Assembly: GCF_004135205.1 (NCBI RefSeq)
Contig: NZ_CP035490.1
Coordinates: forward strand, 6,665,001-6,729,000
Direction of reading: 5' to 3'
Source: Hahella sp. KA22
GTDB taxonomy: Bacteria > Pseudomonadota > Gammaproteobacteria > Pseudomonadales > Oleiphilaceae
Length of the DNA: 64,000 bases
Below the pieces are notes generated by a model, which did no database searches, had not been told where the DNA came from, and saw nothing but the letters and a program-made list of their open reading frames with translations. Shown here piece after piece: positions 46,101 to 55,040 of this stretch. Within the stretch, counting starts at the first letter, position 1. Every line of letters begins with the position of its first letter. Both the position numbers and the translations under genes were made by a program.

Positions 46101-46618
46101 GCCAGCGCCTTGTCCACCTTGCTCAGAAAGGTTTCAAAGCCGGTCAGGGTTTCCCCTGCGGCGGGCGCGTCTTCCTGGGCCGCGATGGTTTCCCCGGTGG
46201 CCTGCTGGGCTTCCACCTGGCTCAGGTCGCGGCGCTGTTCGGTTTTCTCGGCCACGCTCAGGTATTCCGCCAGGGTGAAGCTGACGCGCCAGGCCTGGCT
46301 GGGGGACAGATCCTTGCACACGAACGCCCCGGTGAATTGCACCTGGCGCACGTTCATCGCTCGCGCAGTATCTTCGACAATGTCGTAAACGCGTAGCTTG
46401 CCGGCGCCGTCCTCCGCTTCCGCCACTTTCACCAAGTCGGTTAAGTCGCTGGCGTGCTTCTTCAGGATCAACAGGGACACGGTCAGCGTTTTCGGCTTGA
46501 TGCCCTTATTGGCGCGATCCGTGCCGCTGGTCTGGCCGCCCAGGTCCTCCGTCTCGATGCGCAGATTGCCCGTCACCGTTAATTCGGTCCCGGGAACGGT
46601 AAAGTCGTTCAATCTCAT
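46097..46618 (-). CDS. Phage baseplate-associated protein, function unknown
   Basis: 173 aa. N-terminal beta-rich half (FTVPGTELTVTGNLRIETEDLGGQTSGTD) with a K-P-K-T-L-T-V strand, and an Ala/Glu-rich tail. It lies between the 46615 gene and the hub gene with ATGA overlaps on both sides. By position it resembles tail-tube-hub adaptors. Not recognised with confidence. Confidence 0.6.
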   Translation of the reverse strand: MRLNDFTVPGTELTVTGNLRIETEDLGGQTSGTDRANKGIKPKTLTVSLLILKKHASDLTDLVKVAEAEDGAGKLRVYDIVEDTARAMNVRQVQFTGAFVCKDLSPSQAWRVSFTLAEYLSVAEKTEQRRDLSQVEAQQATGETIAAQEDAPAAGETLTGFETFLSKVDKALA

Positions 46619-47514
46619 AATCCGAAAGTCTCTTTTAAAAAGGTCAGCCGGCCCGCGTCAGCGACAAACAACGCCCCCGCCGTCAGCACGTATTCATGCC
46701 CGGGCGCGCCTGCTTGTAACTGCGCCGCCACGGCTGACGCATCGCCCTCGGCGTAAAGCGCATAACCCGCCTGTCCGGTCAGCTGGCTTTTTAACTGGTC
46801 GTAGTGGCTTTGCAGCTGTTGCAGGTGTTGGCGCTTTCGTTCAATGACGGCCTGTAACTCCGCTATCGGGCTTGGCGTTTCCGCTGCGTAGCCTTGCGCC
46901 GTCGCCAGCTGCGCCCCGACCGCGCGCCCGTGCTGCGCCAGGCGCGGGATTTGTAGGCCATCGCGAGCCACCCAAGGCGGTGTCAGAGGGGCATCCGGTA
47001 GCAACCATTTTTCCTGCTCCAGGGTGGCCAGCTGCGCTGCCCGCCGCTGCGCCAGTTGCAGCTCCGGCGCGGGGAATACCGCGTTGAAAGCCGCCAGGCG
47101 TTCGGCGAAGCCCGCCAGATCCCGCGCCACGATCAACAGGGCGACCGCGTCCAGCTGGCCCAGGGGCCGGCCTGCGTCCTGGGCGTCGGTCAGTTTGGCC
47201 GCCAGGCGCGCCGCCGCATTGGGTGCGGACAAATAGCGATACAACCCGCTGCCATCGGCCACGCCTTCCTGAAACGGATGCACGCATAGGATCTGGCCTT
47301 CGTAGTGCATAAGCGCCTGGTAAGCCTCCCGCGCCGCTGCGGCTTCGCTGGCCTGCGTCGCCAGGGGATTTGGTGAGTACGCGAGCGACACGCCTTGCAC
47401 CCGTGCGCTGGCATCGGCCAGGGACGCGTCCGCGCCCGTCAGGATCGGCGCCGCCAGGGCGACGGCTTGCGCCTCCGTCGTTGACGCGTTGAACGCCGTC
47501 AGTCGCCAGCTCAT
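46615..47514 (-). CDS. Phage structural protein with coiled coil, function unknown
   Basis: 299 aa from ATG 47514, which overlaps the upstream stop as ATGA (the frame is open to 47598). Ala-rich helical protein (about residues 1-140), then a middle region, then a coiled coil (about 205-240, VIERKRQHLQQLQSHYDQLKSQL), then a small beta domain. Located between the fibre-assembly and baseplate genes. I do not recognise a family with certainty. Confidence 0.65.
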   Translation of the reverse strand: MSWRLTAFNASTTEAQAVALAAPILTGADASLADASARVQGVSLAYSPNPLATQASEAAAAREAYQALMHYEGQILCVHPFQEGVADGSGLYRYLSAPNAAARLAAKLTDAQDAGRPLGQLDAVALLIVARDLAGFAERLAAFNAVFPAPELQLAQRRAAQLATLEQEKWLLPDAPLTPPWVARDGLQIPRLAQHGRAVGAQLATAQGYAAETPSPIAELQAVIERKRQHLQQLQSHYDQLKSQLTGQAGYALYAEGDASAVAAQLQAGAPGHEYVLTAGALFVADAGRLTFLKETFGL

Positions 47515-47867
47515 AACGCCTCGGGCCGAAGATTCGGCGCGCTGGGCCGGGGTCCATTCGGAAAATCCGCCTGCTGGGGATAGTCGCGCAGGGCGCAACG
47601 ATACGCCCGCCAGCGCTGCGCCTGGCCGTCGCTGTTCTGGTCCTCCACTTTGAATAGTTCTATGTCCGCGCGCTTCAATTCCAGGTCACGCCAGGCGCGT
47701 TCCGCGCGTTGCTTGTCGGCCAACGCCGCCGCGCTGCGGTCAAACGGGCTCAGCGTCGCGGCGCCGGCTTCCACCTCCGCCAGGATCTGGGTTTTAAAGT
47801 GCGCCGGGTACGTGGTGCAGTCACACACAAACTCACCAAATTGGTTTTCTAGATAGCGTTTCGTCAT
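47511..47867 (-). CDS. Tail fibre assembly-type protein
   Basis: 118 aa. The C-terminal half fits tail-fibre assembly chaperones (AWRDLELKRADIELFKVEDQN...QRWRAYRCALRDYPQQADFPNG), a pattern of W-x-x-Y-R-x-x-L-R-D followed by FP. It follows the fibre gene directly (13-nt gap) as such chaperones do. GGAG ribosome site. Confidence 0.78.
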   Translation of the reverse strand: MTKRYLENQFGEFVCDCTTYPAHFKTQILAEVEAGAATLSPFDRSAAALADKQRAERAWRDLELKRADIELFKVEDQNSDGQAQRWRAYRCALRDYPQQADFPNGPRPSAPNLRPEAL

Positions 47868-47880
47868 CGTGTCTTACTCC

Positions 47881-49770
47881 TTAAAAGCGGGCGTCCAAAA
47901 TGGCTCTGCCTTGCCTGACCGCCGTGTGTCCGCTGCCGTTGGGTTCCAGGGTGAGATAACAGTTTTTATCGGTGACCCCTTCCGCTCTGACGAAATTGCC
48001 GCCCGTGATATGGAGGTCCAACAGACTGACCGCCGGCGGCACGCGCATAGTGGGATACCATAGACTCCCCACCGTGAAGCGCTCCTGGTCAGTGGTCCAT
48101 CCTTGCAAGTAGGGAATCGTCACCGCGCGGTAATAGCGTTGGCATTGCGCCAGGGCTTCATGCAATGAGATCGGTTCAAATTCGCTGGACGTTTCGCCCA
48201 GCTCCAACTGCATCGCATGCAGGCGCAGCTGGTTGTTGGCCTTGGCCGCAAATCCATAATGGCTGTCGTCCTCGATATGCACGGACACGCTAATCCCGAC
48301 GCCGGTTCGCTCTGTGCTTAAGTGGTGGTCCGCAAACTCAAAGGCGACTTCCACCTCTTGAAAGGGAAAGGTGGCGCCGCCGGTGACGGCCAACGCCTTC
48401 CAACCCAGCAGCAGGCTGGTGTCGTGGTTATGCACCGCCACGCCCAGTTTGCCGGTGTAATTGGCGCAGAAGCGCACTTTAAACACCGCTTTGATGTTGC
48501 TGGTTTTGCCCAGGCGGGTGATCGGTTGCAAGGTGGACGCCTCGACGTACTGCACCACGCTCACCAGCGAATTACGAGTGGACGCGGCGGTGCAGGTCAA
48601 CGCCATGCCTTGCTTGTTATCCAGCAAATGCGCGTTCAGCTCGCCGTTGAACTTATTGGCGCGATGCAACCGCCAGCCATCGGCCAGATACGTTAAGTGG
48701 GTGGGGCTCACCACGGCGGGGCCGGTTTGCCACACGGAACAATAGGGATTGATCAACAAGTTTTTGCGCCCGGAAATCAGCGTCGTGAACTGGTCCTTGC
48801 GCAGGTAATTCGGATGCGGGTCCGCCTGGGCCATATGCGCGCCCATAAAGCCCTGCGCCACTTGCGCCGCGACTTTCTTCCCTCTGTCCGTGTCCAGGTA
48901 TTGCGCGTGCGGATCGGCGTCCGCCTGGTGCGCGGTCAACGCCGACTTGGCCACCTCGCTGGCGACGCTACGCCCCTGGCCATCGGTCAGGTATTGCGGG
49001 TGCGGGTCAGAGTTGGCCTTATGCGCTTTCAGGGCGTCCTTGATCGCAGTGACCGCCAGCGGACGGCGATCTGTAATAACGCCATCTATGGCGATATCCG
49101 CCAGCTTCGCCACATAGTGACGCACGCCGTTAACGTCGGGGCCGCCTTCGGCCTGGTCCGCGACAATCACCTGCAAGCGCGCCTCCACGCCGCTCACGTC
49201 TCCCACCAGCGCCGCGTCCACCCAAATACTGGCGGGCCACGCGGTGACCGTGACGGCTAAGGGCTCGGTCAGCTCGATACGCACGCCGCCCACATAGCCG
49301 ACGCCGGGCTGCAATGCGAAGCGCCCACCCGCGCGCACCACTTTAAACCCGTCTTGAATGAAGGTGGCGGCGCCGTAAAAATCCTGATTGCTCAAACGCT
49401 CGCGCTCGTCGATGCCCAGCAGGCGCGCGGTGAAATCAATCTGCCAGGTGTCGGCGCTGACGGTGATATCCGTCAGCGACTGCGCGCCGTTGAACTCCAG
49501 CATAAAGTTGCGGGTGATCGCGTTGCCGGTGACGCCGCCCTGGGTTTTGCGCTTCTGTTGCAGCGGCACATGGGCGATGGCCACCACCGCGTTATCGTCA
49601 GAAGAGGACACCAGACCGATCCAGTTAAATTCAAAGTCGCCCCGGTCAATAGGGGCGACGGGGTCCAGTCCCGGCACGTTGGCCAGCACAAAACCGTCAA
49701 TGGTCAGCGGCGCGCCCGCCGCTTGTTTCTGGGCGATCAAACGTTCCCCGGCGAGGGTGATCACAGGCAT
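47881..49770 (-). CDS. Tail fibre protein with collar-type N-terminus
   Basis: 629 aa. The N-terminal ~150 residues match the phage tail-collar fibre domain (MPVITLAGERLIAQKQAAGAP...). Three spaced AHxA-x-(D)PHxxYL repeats occur around residues 250-320. A large beta-rich receptor-binding part ends with the common EFEPISLHEALAQCQRYYRA segment and a short tip. It determines host range. The repeats likely form the trimeric shaft. Fibre assembly chaperone follows at 47511. Confidence 0.9.
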   Translation of the reverse strand: MPVITLAGERLIAQKQAAGAPLTIDGFVLANVPGLDPVAPIDRGDFEFNWIGLVSSSDDNAVVAIAHVPLQQKRKTQGGVTGNAITRNFMLEFNGAQSLTDITVSADTWQIDFTARLLGIDERERLSNQDFYGAATFIQDGFKVVRAGGRFALQPGVGYVGGVRIELTEPLAVTVTAWPASIWVDAALVGDVSGVEARLQVIVADQAEGGPDVNGVRHYVAKLADIAIDGVITDRRPLAVTAIKDALKAHKANSDPHPQYLTDGQGRSVASEVAKSALTAHQADADPHAQYLDTDRGKKVAAQVAQGFMGAHMAQADPHPNYLRKDQFTTLISGRKNLLINPYCSVWQTGPAVVSPTHLTYLADGWRLHRANKFNGELNAHLLDNKQGMALTCTAASTRNSLVSVVQYVEASTLQPITRLGKTSNIKAVFKVRFCANYTGKLGVAVHNHDTSLLLGWKALAVTGGATFPFQEVEVAFEFADHHLSTERTGVGISVSVHIEDDSHYGFAAKANNQLRLHAMQLELGETSSEFEPISLHEALAQCQRYYRAVTIPYLQGWTTDQERFTVGSLWYPTMRVPPAVSLLDLHITGGNFVRAEGVTDKNCYLTLEPNGSGHTAVRQGRAILDARF

Positions 49771-49783
49771 GGTAAAAACTCCT

Positions 49784-50380
49784 TTAAAGTCGTGCGACTA
49801 ACTGTTGTGAATCGTGGTTAGGCTCCGCCAGGCGTAAGGTCAGGCGCAGGCTGTTCGGCAAGGTCGCCGTCAGGGTTTGCTGGTCCCAGTCAAATTCCCC
49901 CACGCGCACGCCGACCGTGACAGGCGTAATCAAGGCGAACTCATAGCGGCGACAGGTGCGCCCGTACATTTGCAGGATGATGCGCAATAGCTCCGGGTTG
50001 TCGCTTAACTGGTTATCCGACAGACGCAAGATGATCACGTCCCAGTCCCGCCCCGGGGCGCGTTCCTCCATCTCCACATAACCCACCCCCAAGCGCAGCA
50101 TGATGCGCTTGAAGCCAGCGATGCTGCCGGCGTCCACCGCGTTGGCGTAGGCGTACTTCACCCGCAGCCGGTAGAGTCGTTCCGGCTCGCCGGCGAAGCG
50201 CGCGATATTGCGCTGCCAGGCCAGCAGGTTGAGCACGCCCAGGGCGCAGGTCTCCGCGTCGATCTGACGCAGCGGCCAGCGCAACCAGTGTTCCACCCGC
50301 TCCCAATAGCGACGGGCGGCGCGGGCCAGTTTGGCCAGCTGCTCCCCGCCCAGCCAAAACGGCAATTTAATCTCGATCAT
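49784..50380 (-). CDS. Tail protein I-like baseplate wedge protein
   Basis: 198 aa. N-terminal helical part with the W-x-R-D-I-A-like LLAWQRNIARFAGEPERLYRLRVKYAYANAVDAGSIAGFKRI, the hallmark of P2 GpI wedge proteins, and a C-terminal beta part. Starts within the baseplate J stop (ATGA). Between J and fibre as in P2. Confidence 0.85.
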   Translation of the reverse strand: MIEIKLPFWLGGEQLAKLARAARRYWERVEHWLRWPLRQIDAETCALGVLNLLAWQRNIARFAGEPERLYRLRVKYAYANAVDAGSIAGFKRIMLRLGVGYVEMEERAPGRDWDVIILRLSDNQLSDNPELLRIILQMYGRTCRRYEFALITPVTVGVRVGEFDWDQQTLTATLPNSLRLTLRLAEPNHDSQQLVARL

Positions 50381-51546
50381 GGCAAGGTCACCGTCAGCGA
50401 TTTCAGCCGGGGAATGTCCATCCCGCTGGTGATATCGCGGGTTTTAAAATCAATGGATAACAGCGCCGGAAACGCCGTGTGTAATTCCTGCGCCAGGCGA
50501 CTGAAGGAAAACCGGCTAAACGGAAAGGTCCGCGTCGGCTGGTAGTCCTGATTCTCCCGAAACGCCGCCCGAATAAACTGCGTCACCGCCTGCCTTAGCT
50601 GCTCCCGCGCGTCCGCATCCAGGGCGCTGTCCGCCCACAGATCGGCGCTGACGTCGTGCGGGGTTTCCGGCATGGCGAACACCTGCAGGTCATCGCCGTG
50701 GCCGTGGTTGCCTTCGTCGGAGATCCGCGCCTGGATGCGCGCCAAAAAGGCCGCGTCCGGCGTCCCGGTTTCAAACAAGATAAAGGCGTTGGCCGTGCCG
50801 GGGCCGCGCGGCGCCTCATGTTCAAAAAACACGTTATCCACGCTGACGCCGTCGAAACGGGCGATAATCGCCGTATACACCGCGTCGGTGTGCCACTGGT
50901 TCACCGCGCTGAACTGGTTACGCACTCGCAGACGTAGCGCGTCGTCCGTCTCGCGATCCGCGCCGGGCTGCAACAGCCAGTTATCCAGGTTGGTCACCGT
51001 CACCCCCGGGATGGGGCTCGGCGTCACGGCGTAATAGCCCGCCGCCAGGTTGTAACCGCTGCCCGTGTCCGCCGCTTCCACCTCCACCCGCAAGTGGGCT
51101 TCGCCGTCTTTAAAGCGTTGCGCCCGGGTGGTCTGTAGACGATAGATGCGCCCGTTAATACTCGCGCTCTGAATGACGGTTCCCGCCGCGATTTCCAGCT
51201 CTCCGGACAAATCGCCCCGGGTGAACTGCACGCGTCCGCGCGCCTTAGCCGCCTGCTTGCGCTCTACCGCCACGCCCCAGGCCAGCAGATCCAGGGCGGA
51301 GCCGCTGGCCGTCTTCACGAACATTTGCGGCAGGACGCCGGTCATCAGCAGATCCACCAGCCAGAGCACGGGCTTGGTCACCAGCGCCGACACGATGCGC
51401 CACCAGGGCGAATACTCGCTGTTGTTGCTGAACGCCACGCCCTGGGCGGCGACTTCGTTTTCCCAGACGGTTTTTAACTCCGCCTCGGTGGTCGGAATGC
51501 CGGCCTCTTTGACCAGGCGCGCAAAGTCCGCGTGGTGATCGTTCAT
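50377..51546 (-). CDS. Baseplate J family protein
   Basis: 389 aa, GpJ/gp47-like wedge component of the baseplate. Family pattern GSALDLLAWGVAVERKQAAKARG and a central beta domain with GVTVTNLDNWLLQPGADRETDDALRLRVRNQF (the ETD-x-x-LR-x-R motif). The helical end is DARE... Overlaps DUF2590 by ATGA. Confidence 0.92.
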   Translation of the reverse strand: MNDHHADFARLVKEAGIPTTEAELKTVWENEVAAQGVAFSNNSEYSPWWRIVSALVTKPVLWLVDLLMTGVLPQMFVKTASGSALDLLAWGVAVERKQAAKARGRVQFTRGDLSGELEIAAGTVIQSASINGRIYRLQTTRAQRFKDGEAHLRVEVEAADTGSGYNLAAGYYAVTPSPIPGVTVTNLDNWLLQPGADRETDDALRLRVRNQFSAVNQWHTDAVYTAIIARFDGVSVDNVFFEHEAPRGPGTANAFILFETGTPDAAFLARIQARISDEGNHGHGDDLQVFAMPETPHDVSADLWADSALDADAREQLRQAVTQFIRAAFRENQDYQPTRTFPFSRFSFSRLAQELHTAFPALLSIDFKTRDITSGMDIPRLKSLTVTLP

Positions 51547-51860
51547 AGGTAAAACTCGATGTGTCCGTATTTCAGGGTTTTGGCGGTGATATACACCGTT
51601 TCCAGATCCGTGCGCGTAACCTTGGCCGTGCCAGGCGTAATGCGGGCGTCGTTCTCCACCCGGGTTTCGATGCGGCTCAGGTTCAGCGCCACTTTTTCCG
51701 GGTTGCGTTCGCCGATCAGCTCCACCAGCAGACCGCTGTCGCGGATCATGTGTTTAATATCCTGGGCGATAGAGGCGCGCCCGCTGATCTCCTGCGGCAC
51801 GCCGATAGCGTCCAGGCTGATATCGTTGTTAACGATGTGCAGGTCGATAAAGTCCGCCAC
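51543..51860 (-). CDS. DUF2590 baseplate protein (GpW/gp25 position)
   Basis: 105 aa, gp25-like size and position: between tape measure and baseplate J. Sequence ISLDAIGVPQEISGRASIAQDIKHMIRDSGLLVELIGERNPEKVALNLSRIETRVENDARI fits DUF2590. Start is GTG 51860, preceded by GGGG. Only 3 nt separate it from the tape measure stop. Confidence 0.85.
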   Translation of the reverse strand: MADFIDLHIVNNDISLDAIGVPQEISGRASIAQDIKHMIRDSGLLVELIGERNPEKVALNLSRIETRVENDARITPGTAKVTRTDLETVYITAKTLKYGHIEFYL

Positions 51861-51863
51861 GAT

Positions 51864-53888
51864 TTACCCCGCCGCCATGCTCAGTTCGTCCGCCAGCATG
51901 AAACCGTTCACCGGTCCCGTGGCGTTCACCTCCAGTTTCTCCACGGTCACGCCCCGGTTATTAGTCGTATTGGCGTTGCTGACTTGCTGCAGAAAGCCCC
52001 CGGGCGGCGTCTGGTTCACCCGGCCTTCGTCCAGGGCCGGCGCAAAGCGCTGGATGCTTTCGCGCTCCTGGCGCACTTTTTCCGATAGCTGGATCTCGCC
52101 GCCGTCGCCGAGGTCGATCCCGGGAATGGCGTTGATTTTGTCTATCAACCAATCCACCCCGGCGCCGATCACCGCGAACGGGTCCAGCTGCGCCAGCCAG
52201 TCAGTAAACTGCGCCCACCAGTCGGGGATCTTTCCAAACGAATTAATCACCCATCCCGCCAGATCCGCCGCCGCCAACAGCGGCGCGAATACCACGCTTA
52301 AAAAGGCGTTGTCCTCGATCAGGCTGCGTAAGCCGGTCCACTTTTCCACGATCCAGCCCAGGGCGGCGGACGCCGCCGCGCTGACCTCATCCCAATAGAT
52401 CACCAGGGCGGCCAGCGCCGCGATCAGCGCCACCACGCCCAACACGATCCAGGTAATGGGGTTGGCCAGCAGCGCGGTGGAAAACGCCCAGGTCGCCGCC
52501 GCGCCGGTCAGCAGGGCCGCGCGCATGGCGGTAAAGGCGCCCGCCGCCAGGTAGGTGCCGATCTGCAACAGGAACAGCGCCGCGCGTCCGGCGCTGACCG
52601 CCAGCGACCAGGCGCGCATGGCTCCCGCTCCCAGCAAAAGCACCGCATGCCAGCCCGCCAGGACCAGCTGGGCGACGCCGGCGGCCAGGGCGAAGGCGGA
52701 GGCCGCCGCCACCAACCCGATCACGGTTAACGTGGCGATCGCCACCAAACGGGTCAGGTTCGGAAACAATCGGGTCCAGCGCGTCAGGGTCTCCGCGCCG
52801 GCGGTCAACCGCTCTAACAGCGGTTGCAGCAAAGGCAGGAACGCCCGCCCCAGGCTGACCTTGGCCGCGTTGACGCCCGCCGCCCAGCGCTGCCAGGGAT
52901 CTATCATGGCCTCGGCCATGGTCCGCGCTTTGTCCATGCCGGTCTGCGCCCCCAGCTGGTCAATAGCGCCGGCCAGTCCTTGCGTGTTCTGCATCAGCAG
53001 CTTGACCAGGCCCACCGCTTCCGTGGAGCCGAAGGCCTGTTTCAACAGGTCCGCCTTGGCCACCGTGTCGATGTCGCCGAACTTGCCTTGAATGCGGGTC
53101 AGGATCTCCACCATGGGCAATAAGCGGCCTTGGCTATCCGTGAACGCCAGACCCAGGGCTTTCTGGGCGTTGCCGACGCCGGCTAAGAACGCCTTGTATT
53201 TGGTGCCGGCCTCGGTCCCGCTCATGGTCGCCTGCAGCGAGCCGAGCACGGCCATTTGCTCCGCCATGGCCACGCCCTGGCTTTGCGCTTCCGCGCCCAG
53301 GTTGCTAAAGGCCGCCGCCATTTCCGCCCCCGTGGTTTTGAACATCTGCACCGCGCTGGCGGTTTGGCCGGCCAGGCGTTGCACCCATTGCGCCTTGCCC
53401 ATCTGCTCCGCCGTACGTTGGAACACGCCGTACATGGTCCCCATGTAATTGGTGATCGTGGCGCTGTCGGATTTGGTGGCCTTGGCCAGCACGCCGCCGG
53501 CCTCGGTAAAGGCCGCGAGCTCGCGACCGCTTAGCCCGGCAATCGCGCTTTGAATGTCGTAGCTGGAGCGCACAAAGTCGTCGGCGGCCTCGCCGTAGCG
53601 AATGGAAAAGCGCAGCGCGGTTTCCTCCAGGGTGCGCAAGGCTTCGTTGGCGACGCCCAGGCTTTTGACTTCCCCCAAGGCGCGGTCCATCTCGATGGCC
53701 GGCCCCAGCATGCTTTCCAGGGCGACGCCCGCGCCCAGCAAACCCGTCGCGCCGGCGGCCATCTGCACAAAGCCCCGGGTGGCGTGCTGGGTCAGCTTGT
53801 CCAGGCTGTGCTGGATCTTGCCCGCGACGCCGCTCGCCCGGTCGATCAGCGACACGCTGAACATCAGTTTTTCGAGTTTGTTGCTCAT
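51864..53888 (-). CDS. Tape measure protein
   Basis: 674 aa, TP901-type tail length regulator. N-terminal helical region, Ala/Gly-rich middle with the YGEAADDFVRSSYDIQSAIAGLSG motif, then a hydrophobic stretch of several membrane-like helices (about residues 385-515) expected to insert into the host membrane during DNA entry. Starts 7 nt after the end of the chaperone -1 frame (53895), the classic E/E'-T order. Confidence 0.93.
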   Translation of the reverse strand: MSNKLEKLMFSVSLIDRASGVAGKIQHSLDKLTQHATRGFVQMAAGATGLLGAGVALESMLGPAIEMDRALGEVKSLGVANEALRTLEETALRFSIRYGEAADDFVRSSYDIQSAIAGLSGRELAAFTEAGGVLAKATKSDSATITNYMGTMYGVFQRTAEQMGKAQWVQRLAGQTASAVQMFKTTGAEMAAAFSNLGAEAQSQGVAMAEQMAVLGSLQATMSGTEAGTKYKAFLAGVGNAQKALGLAFTDSQGRLLPMVEILTRIQGKFGDIDTVAKADLLKQAFGSTEAVGLVKLLMQNTQGLAGAIDQLGAQTGMDKARTMAEAMIDPWQRWAAGVNAAKVSLGRAFLPLLQPLLERLTAGAETLTRWTRLFPNLTRLVAIATLTVIGLVAAASAFALAAGVAQLVLAGWHAVLLLGAGAMRAWSLAVSAGRAALFLLQIGTYLAAGAFTAMRAALLTGAAATWAFSTALLANPITWIVLGVVALIAALAALVIYWDEVSAAASAALGWIVEKWTGLRSLIEDNAFLSVVFAPLLAAADLAGWVINSFGKIPDWWAQFTDWLAQLDPFAVIGAGVDWLIDKINAIPGIDLGDGGEIQLSEKVRQERESIQRFAPALDEGRVNQTPPGGFLQQVSNANTTNNRGVTVEKLEVNATGPVNGFMLADELSMAAG

Positions 53889-53894
53889 GGGGTC

Positions 53895-54355
53895 TTACCC
53901 TTTTAAGGCTTTGGCGATGCCGTTCGCGATGGCGATTTCCTGGCGTTTCCAAAAGTCGGTTTCCAGAAACAGGGCGAACCCTAAAACCTGTTCGTCCTGG
54001 TCCTGTCCCGGCAGCCACTTGGCGGCGTAGGCGCGCAACTGGTCGTAACCGTTGGCGGCGATCTGGTCCGCTATGCGCTGCGCTTTTTTGCCACGATGCC
54101 CAGATCCGGGGTGTACTCCTCCAGCACGGCGCCGGCTAGCTGCACCTCCGCGCCGGGCATGTCGCGGATCAGTTTCACCAGGGCGTCGCGCTGCTCCTGG
54201 GCGATGGTCCCGACCAAAAAGTTATGGCTGGGGGCGATCTTGTTGTTAGGCGTCACCGCGTTGACGTACTTGTTGTACGCCTCGCGGGTCACGTTAAAAC
54301 TGAAGTCCTGGCCGGCTGCCGTAACGTCAATCAGTTGGGTGGTTGGGTTGCTCAT
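53895..54355 (-). CDS. Tail assembly chaperone, -1 frameshift product (E+E' type)
   Basis: The zero-frame chaperone (54071-54355) contains the slippery heptamer A AAA AAG at 54083-54089, in frame as X XXY YYZ. A -1 slip there avoids the TAG at 54071-54073 and reads about 62 more residues (beginning AQRIADQIAANGYDQLRAYA) to a TAA at 53895-53897, just before the tape measure ATG. The extension looks genuine (helical, no other gene there). The whole product is about 153 aa. P2 makes GpE and GpE+E' the same way, with T TTT TTG. Confidence 0.85.
54071..54355 (-). CDS. Tail assembly chaperone, short form (E type)
   Basis: 94 aa. Pattern DVTAAGQDFSFNVTREAYNKYVNAVTPNNKIAPSHNFLVGTI..., a phage tail assembly chaperone family. 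Coats the tape measure during tail assembly. GGAG 9 nt before ATG. Overlaps the holin 3' end by 29 nt. Its end carries the frameshift site described separately. Confidence 0.9.
   Translation of the reverse strand: MSNPTTQLIDVTAAGQDFSFNVTREAYNKYVNAVTPNNKIAPSHNFLVGTIAQEQRDALVKLIRDMPGAEVQLAGAVLEEYTPDLGIVAKKRSA
54083..54089 (-). promoter_or_regulatory. Programmed -1 frameshift site
   Basis: A AAA AAG, the same heptamer as E. coli dnaX, 10 nt before the zero-frame stop. It is in the correct phase, and the -1 frame stays open for 62 codons. Confidence 0.85.
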
Positions 54356-54557
54356 CTTGGTTAACTCCGTTGCGTTGTTGGCTGGCCTGCTCGCGGGCCA
54401 GGTCTAAATGCTTTTGTTTGTAATACCAGTTCATCACAAAGGTGGCGGCGGCGATCAGCAGCCCGCCCAAGGCGACCACCTGGCTCAGGCTCAAACCGAA
54501 TAAGGTCGCCACGGCGGAGCTGGCGTAAGCCGCCGCTGACGCGGCTTTGTCGTGCAT
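54327..54557 (-). CDS. Small holin-like protein (class II)
   Basis: 76 aa. Two short hydrophobic segments (about residues 6-25 and 29-46, LSLSQVVALGGLLIAAATFVMNWYY) and a charged C-terminal tail with HLDLAREQ. This is the make-up of a class II holin. GGGGGTG ribosome site. Sits beside a second, larger membrane protein of the 3TM holin type. Confidence 0.75.
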   Translation of the reverse strand: MHDKAASAAAYASSAVATLFGLSLSQVVALGGLLIAAATFVMNWYYKQKHLDLAREQASQQRNGVNQDEQPNHPTD

Positions 54558-54560
54558 GGG

Positions 54561-55040
54561 TCACCCCCTTTTACGGGCTTTCATAAAGTGCAGGATGCGG
54601 GGCGCGGCGTTGGCCAGCGCGCGCTCGCCAAACAGGAATCCCAACACCAGCACGTTGATGGTGATCAGCGCGGTTTGTTGCTGTTCGTCCAGGGTCCAGG
54701 CGCTAAACCACATCCAGTCCAGATACAGGGTGGCGAAGCCCCACACCGGGCGCTGACAGCCCCGCAGAAACAACATCAGCGGTCCCAGGATGGGCAGCCG
54801 CAGCAGGTCTTTGGCGCTGCCCTCCAGTTCCTTGATGCGTTCGGTTAACTGCTTTTCCGCCGCCTGGCGCGCTTGCTCCGCCTGCTGTTTGCGTTCCAGC
54901 TCCAGCTTGTCCAGCGCCAGCTGCACATTGGCGCGCTGCGCCTCGCTCATGTCCGGCGGGAAATAGTCTTTGACGACTTGGTAAGCTCTGTCCGCCAGGC
55001 CGCCGGTCACCACGTCCACCACTTTGCTTAACAGGCTCAT
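54561..55040 (-). CDS. 3TM holin-type protein
   Basis: 159 aa from ATG 55040, which overlaps the endolysin-candidate stop (ATGA); the frame is open to 55112. A charged amphipathic N-terminal helix and a long coiled coil (about 30-75, rich in Gln/Glu/Ala) precede a hydrophobic C-terminal region with two or three helices (LMLFLRGCQRPVWGFATLYLDWMWF, TALITINVLVLGFLFG). Similar to the holin/3TM family in P2-like phages. With the 54327 gene it gives two membrane lysis proteins. Confidence 0.75.
   Translation of the reverse strand: MSLLSKVVDVVTGGLADRAYQVVKDYFPPDMSEAQRANVQLALDKLELERKQQAEQARQAAEKQLTERIKELEGSAKDLLRLPILGPLMLFLRGCQRPVWGFATLYLDWMWFSAWTLDEQQQTALITINVLVLGFLFGERALANAAPRILHFMKARKRG

Noticed and set aside
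53305-54018. 237-aa minus-strand frame overlapping the tape measure and chaperone region
   Set aside because: Arg/Gly-rich, another phase of the tape measure gene. The genuine extra coding here is the -1 frame of the chaperone, ending at 53895.
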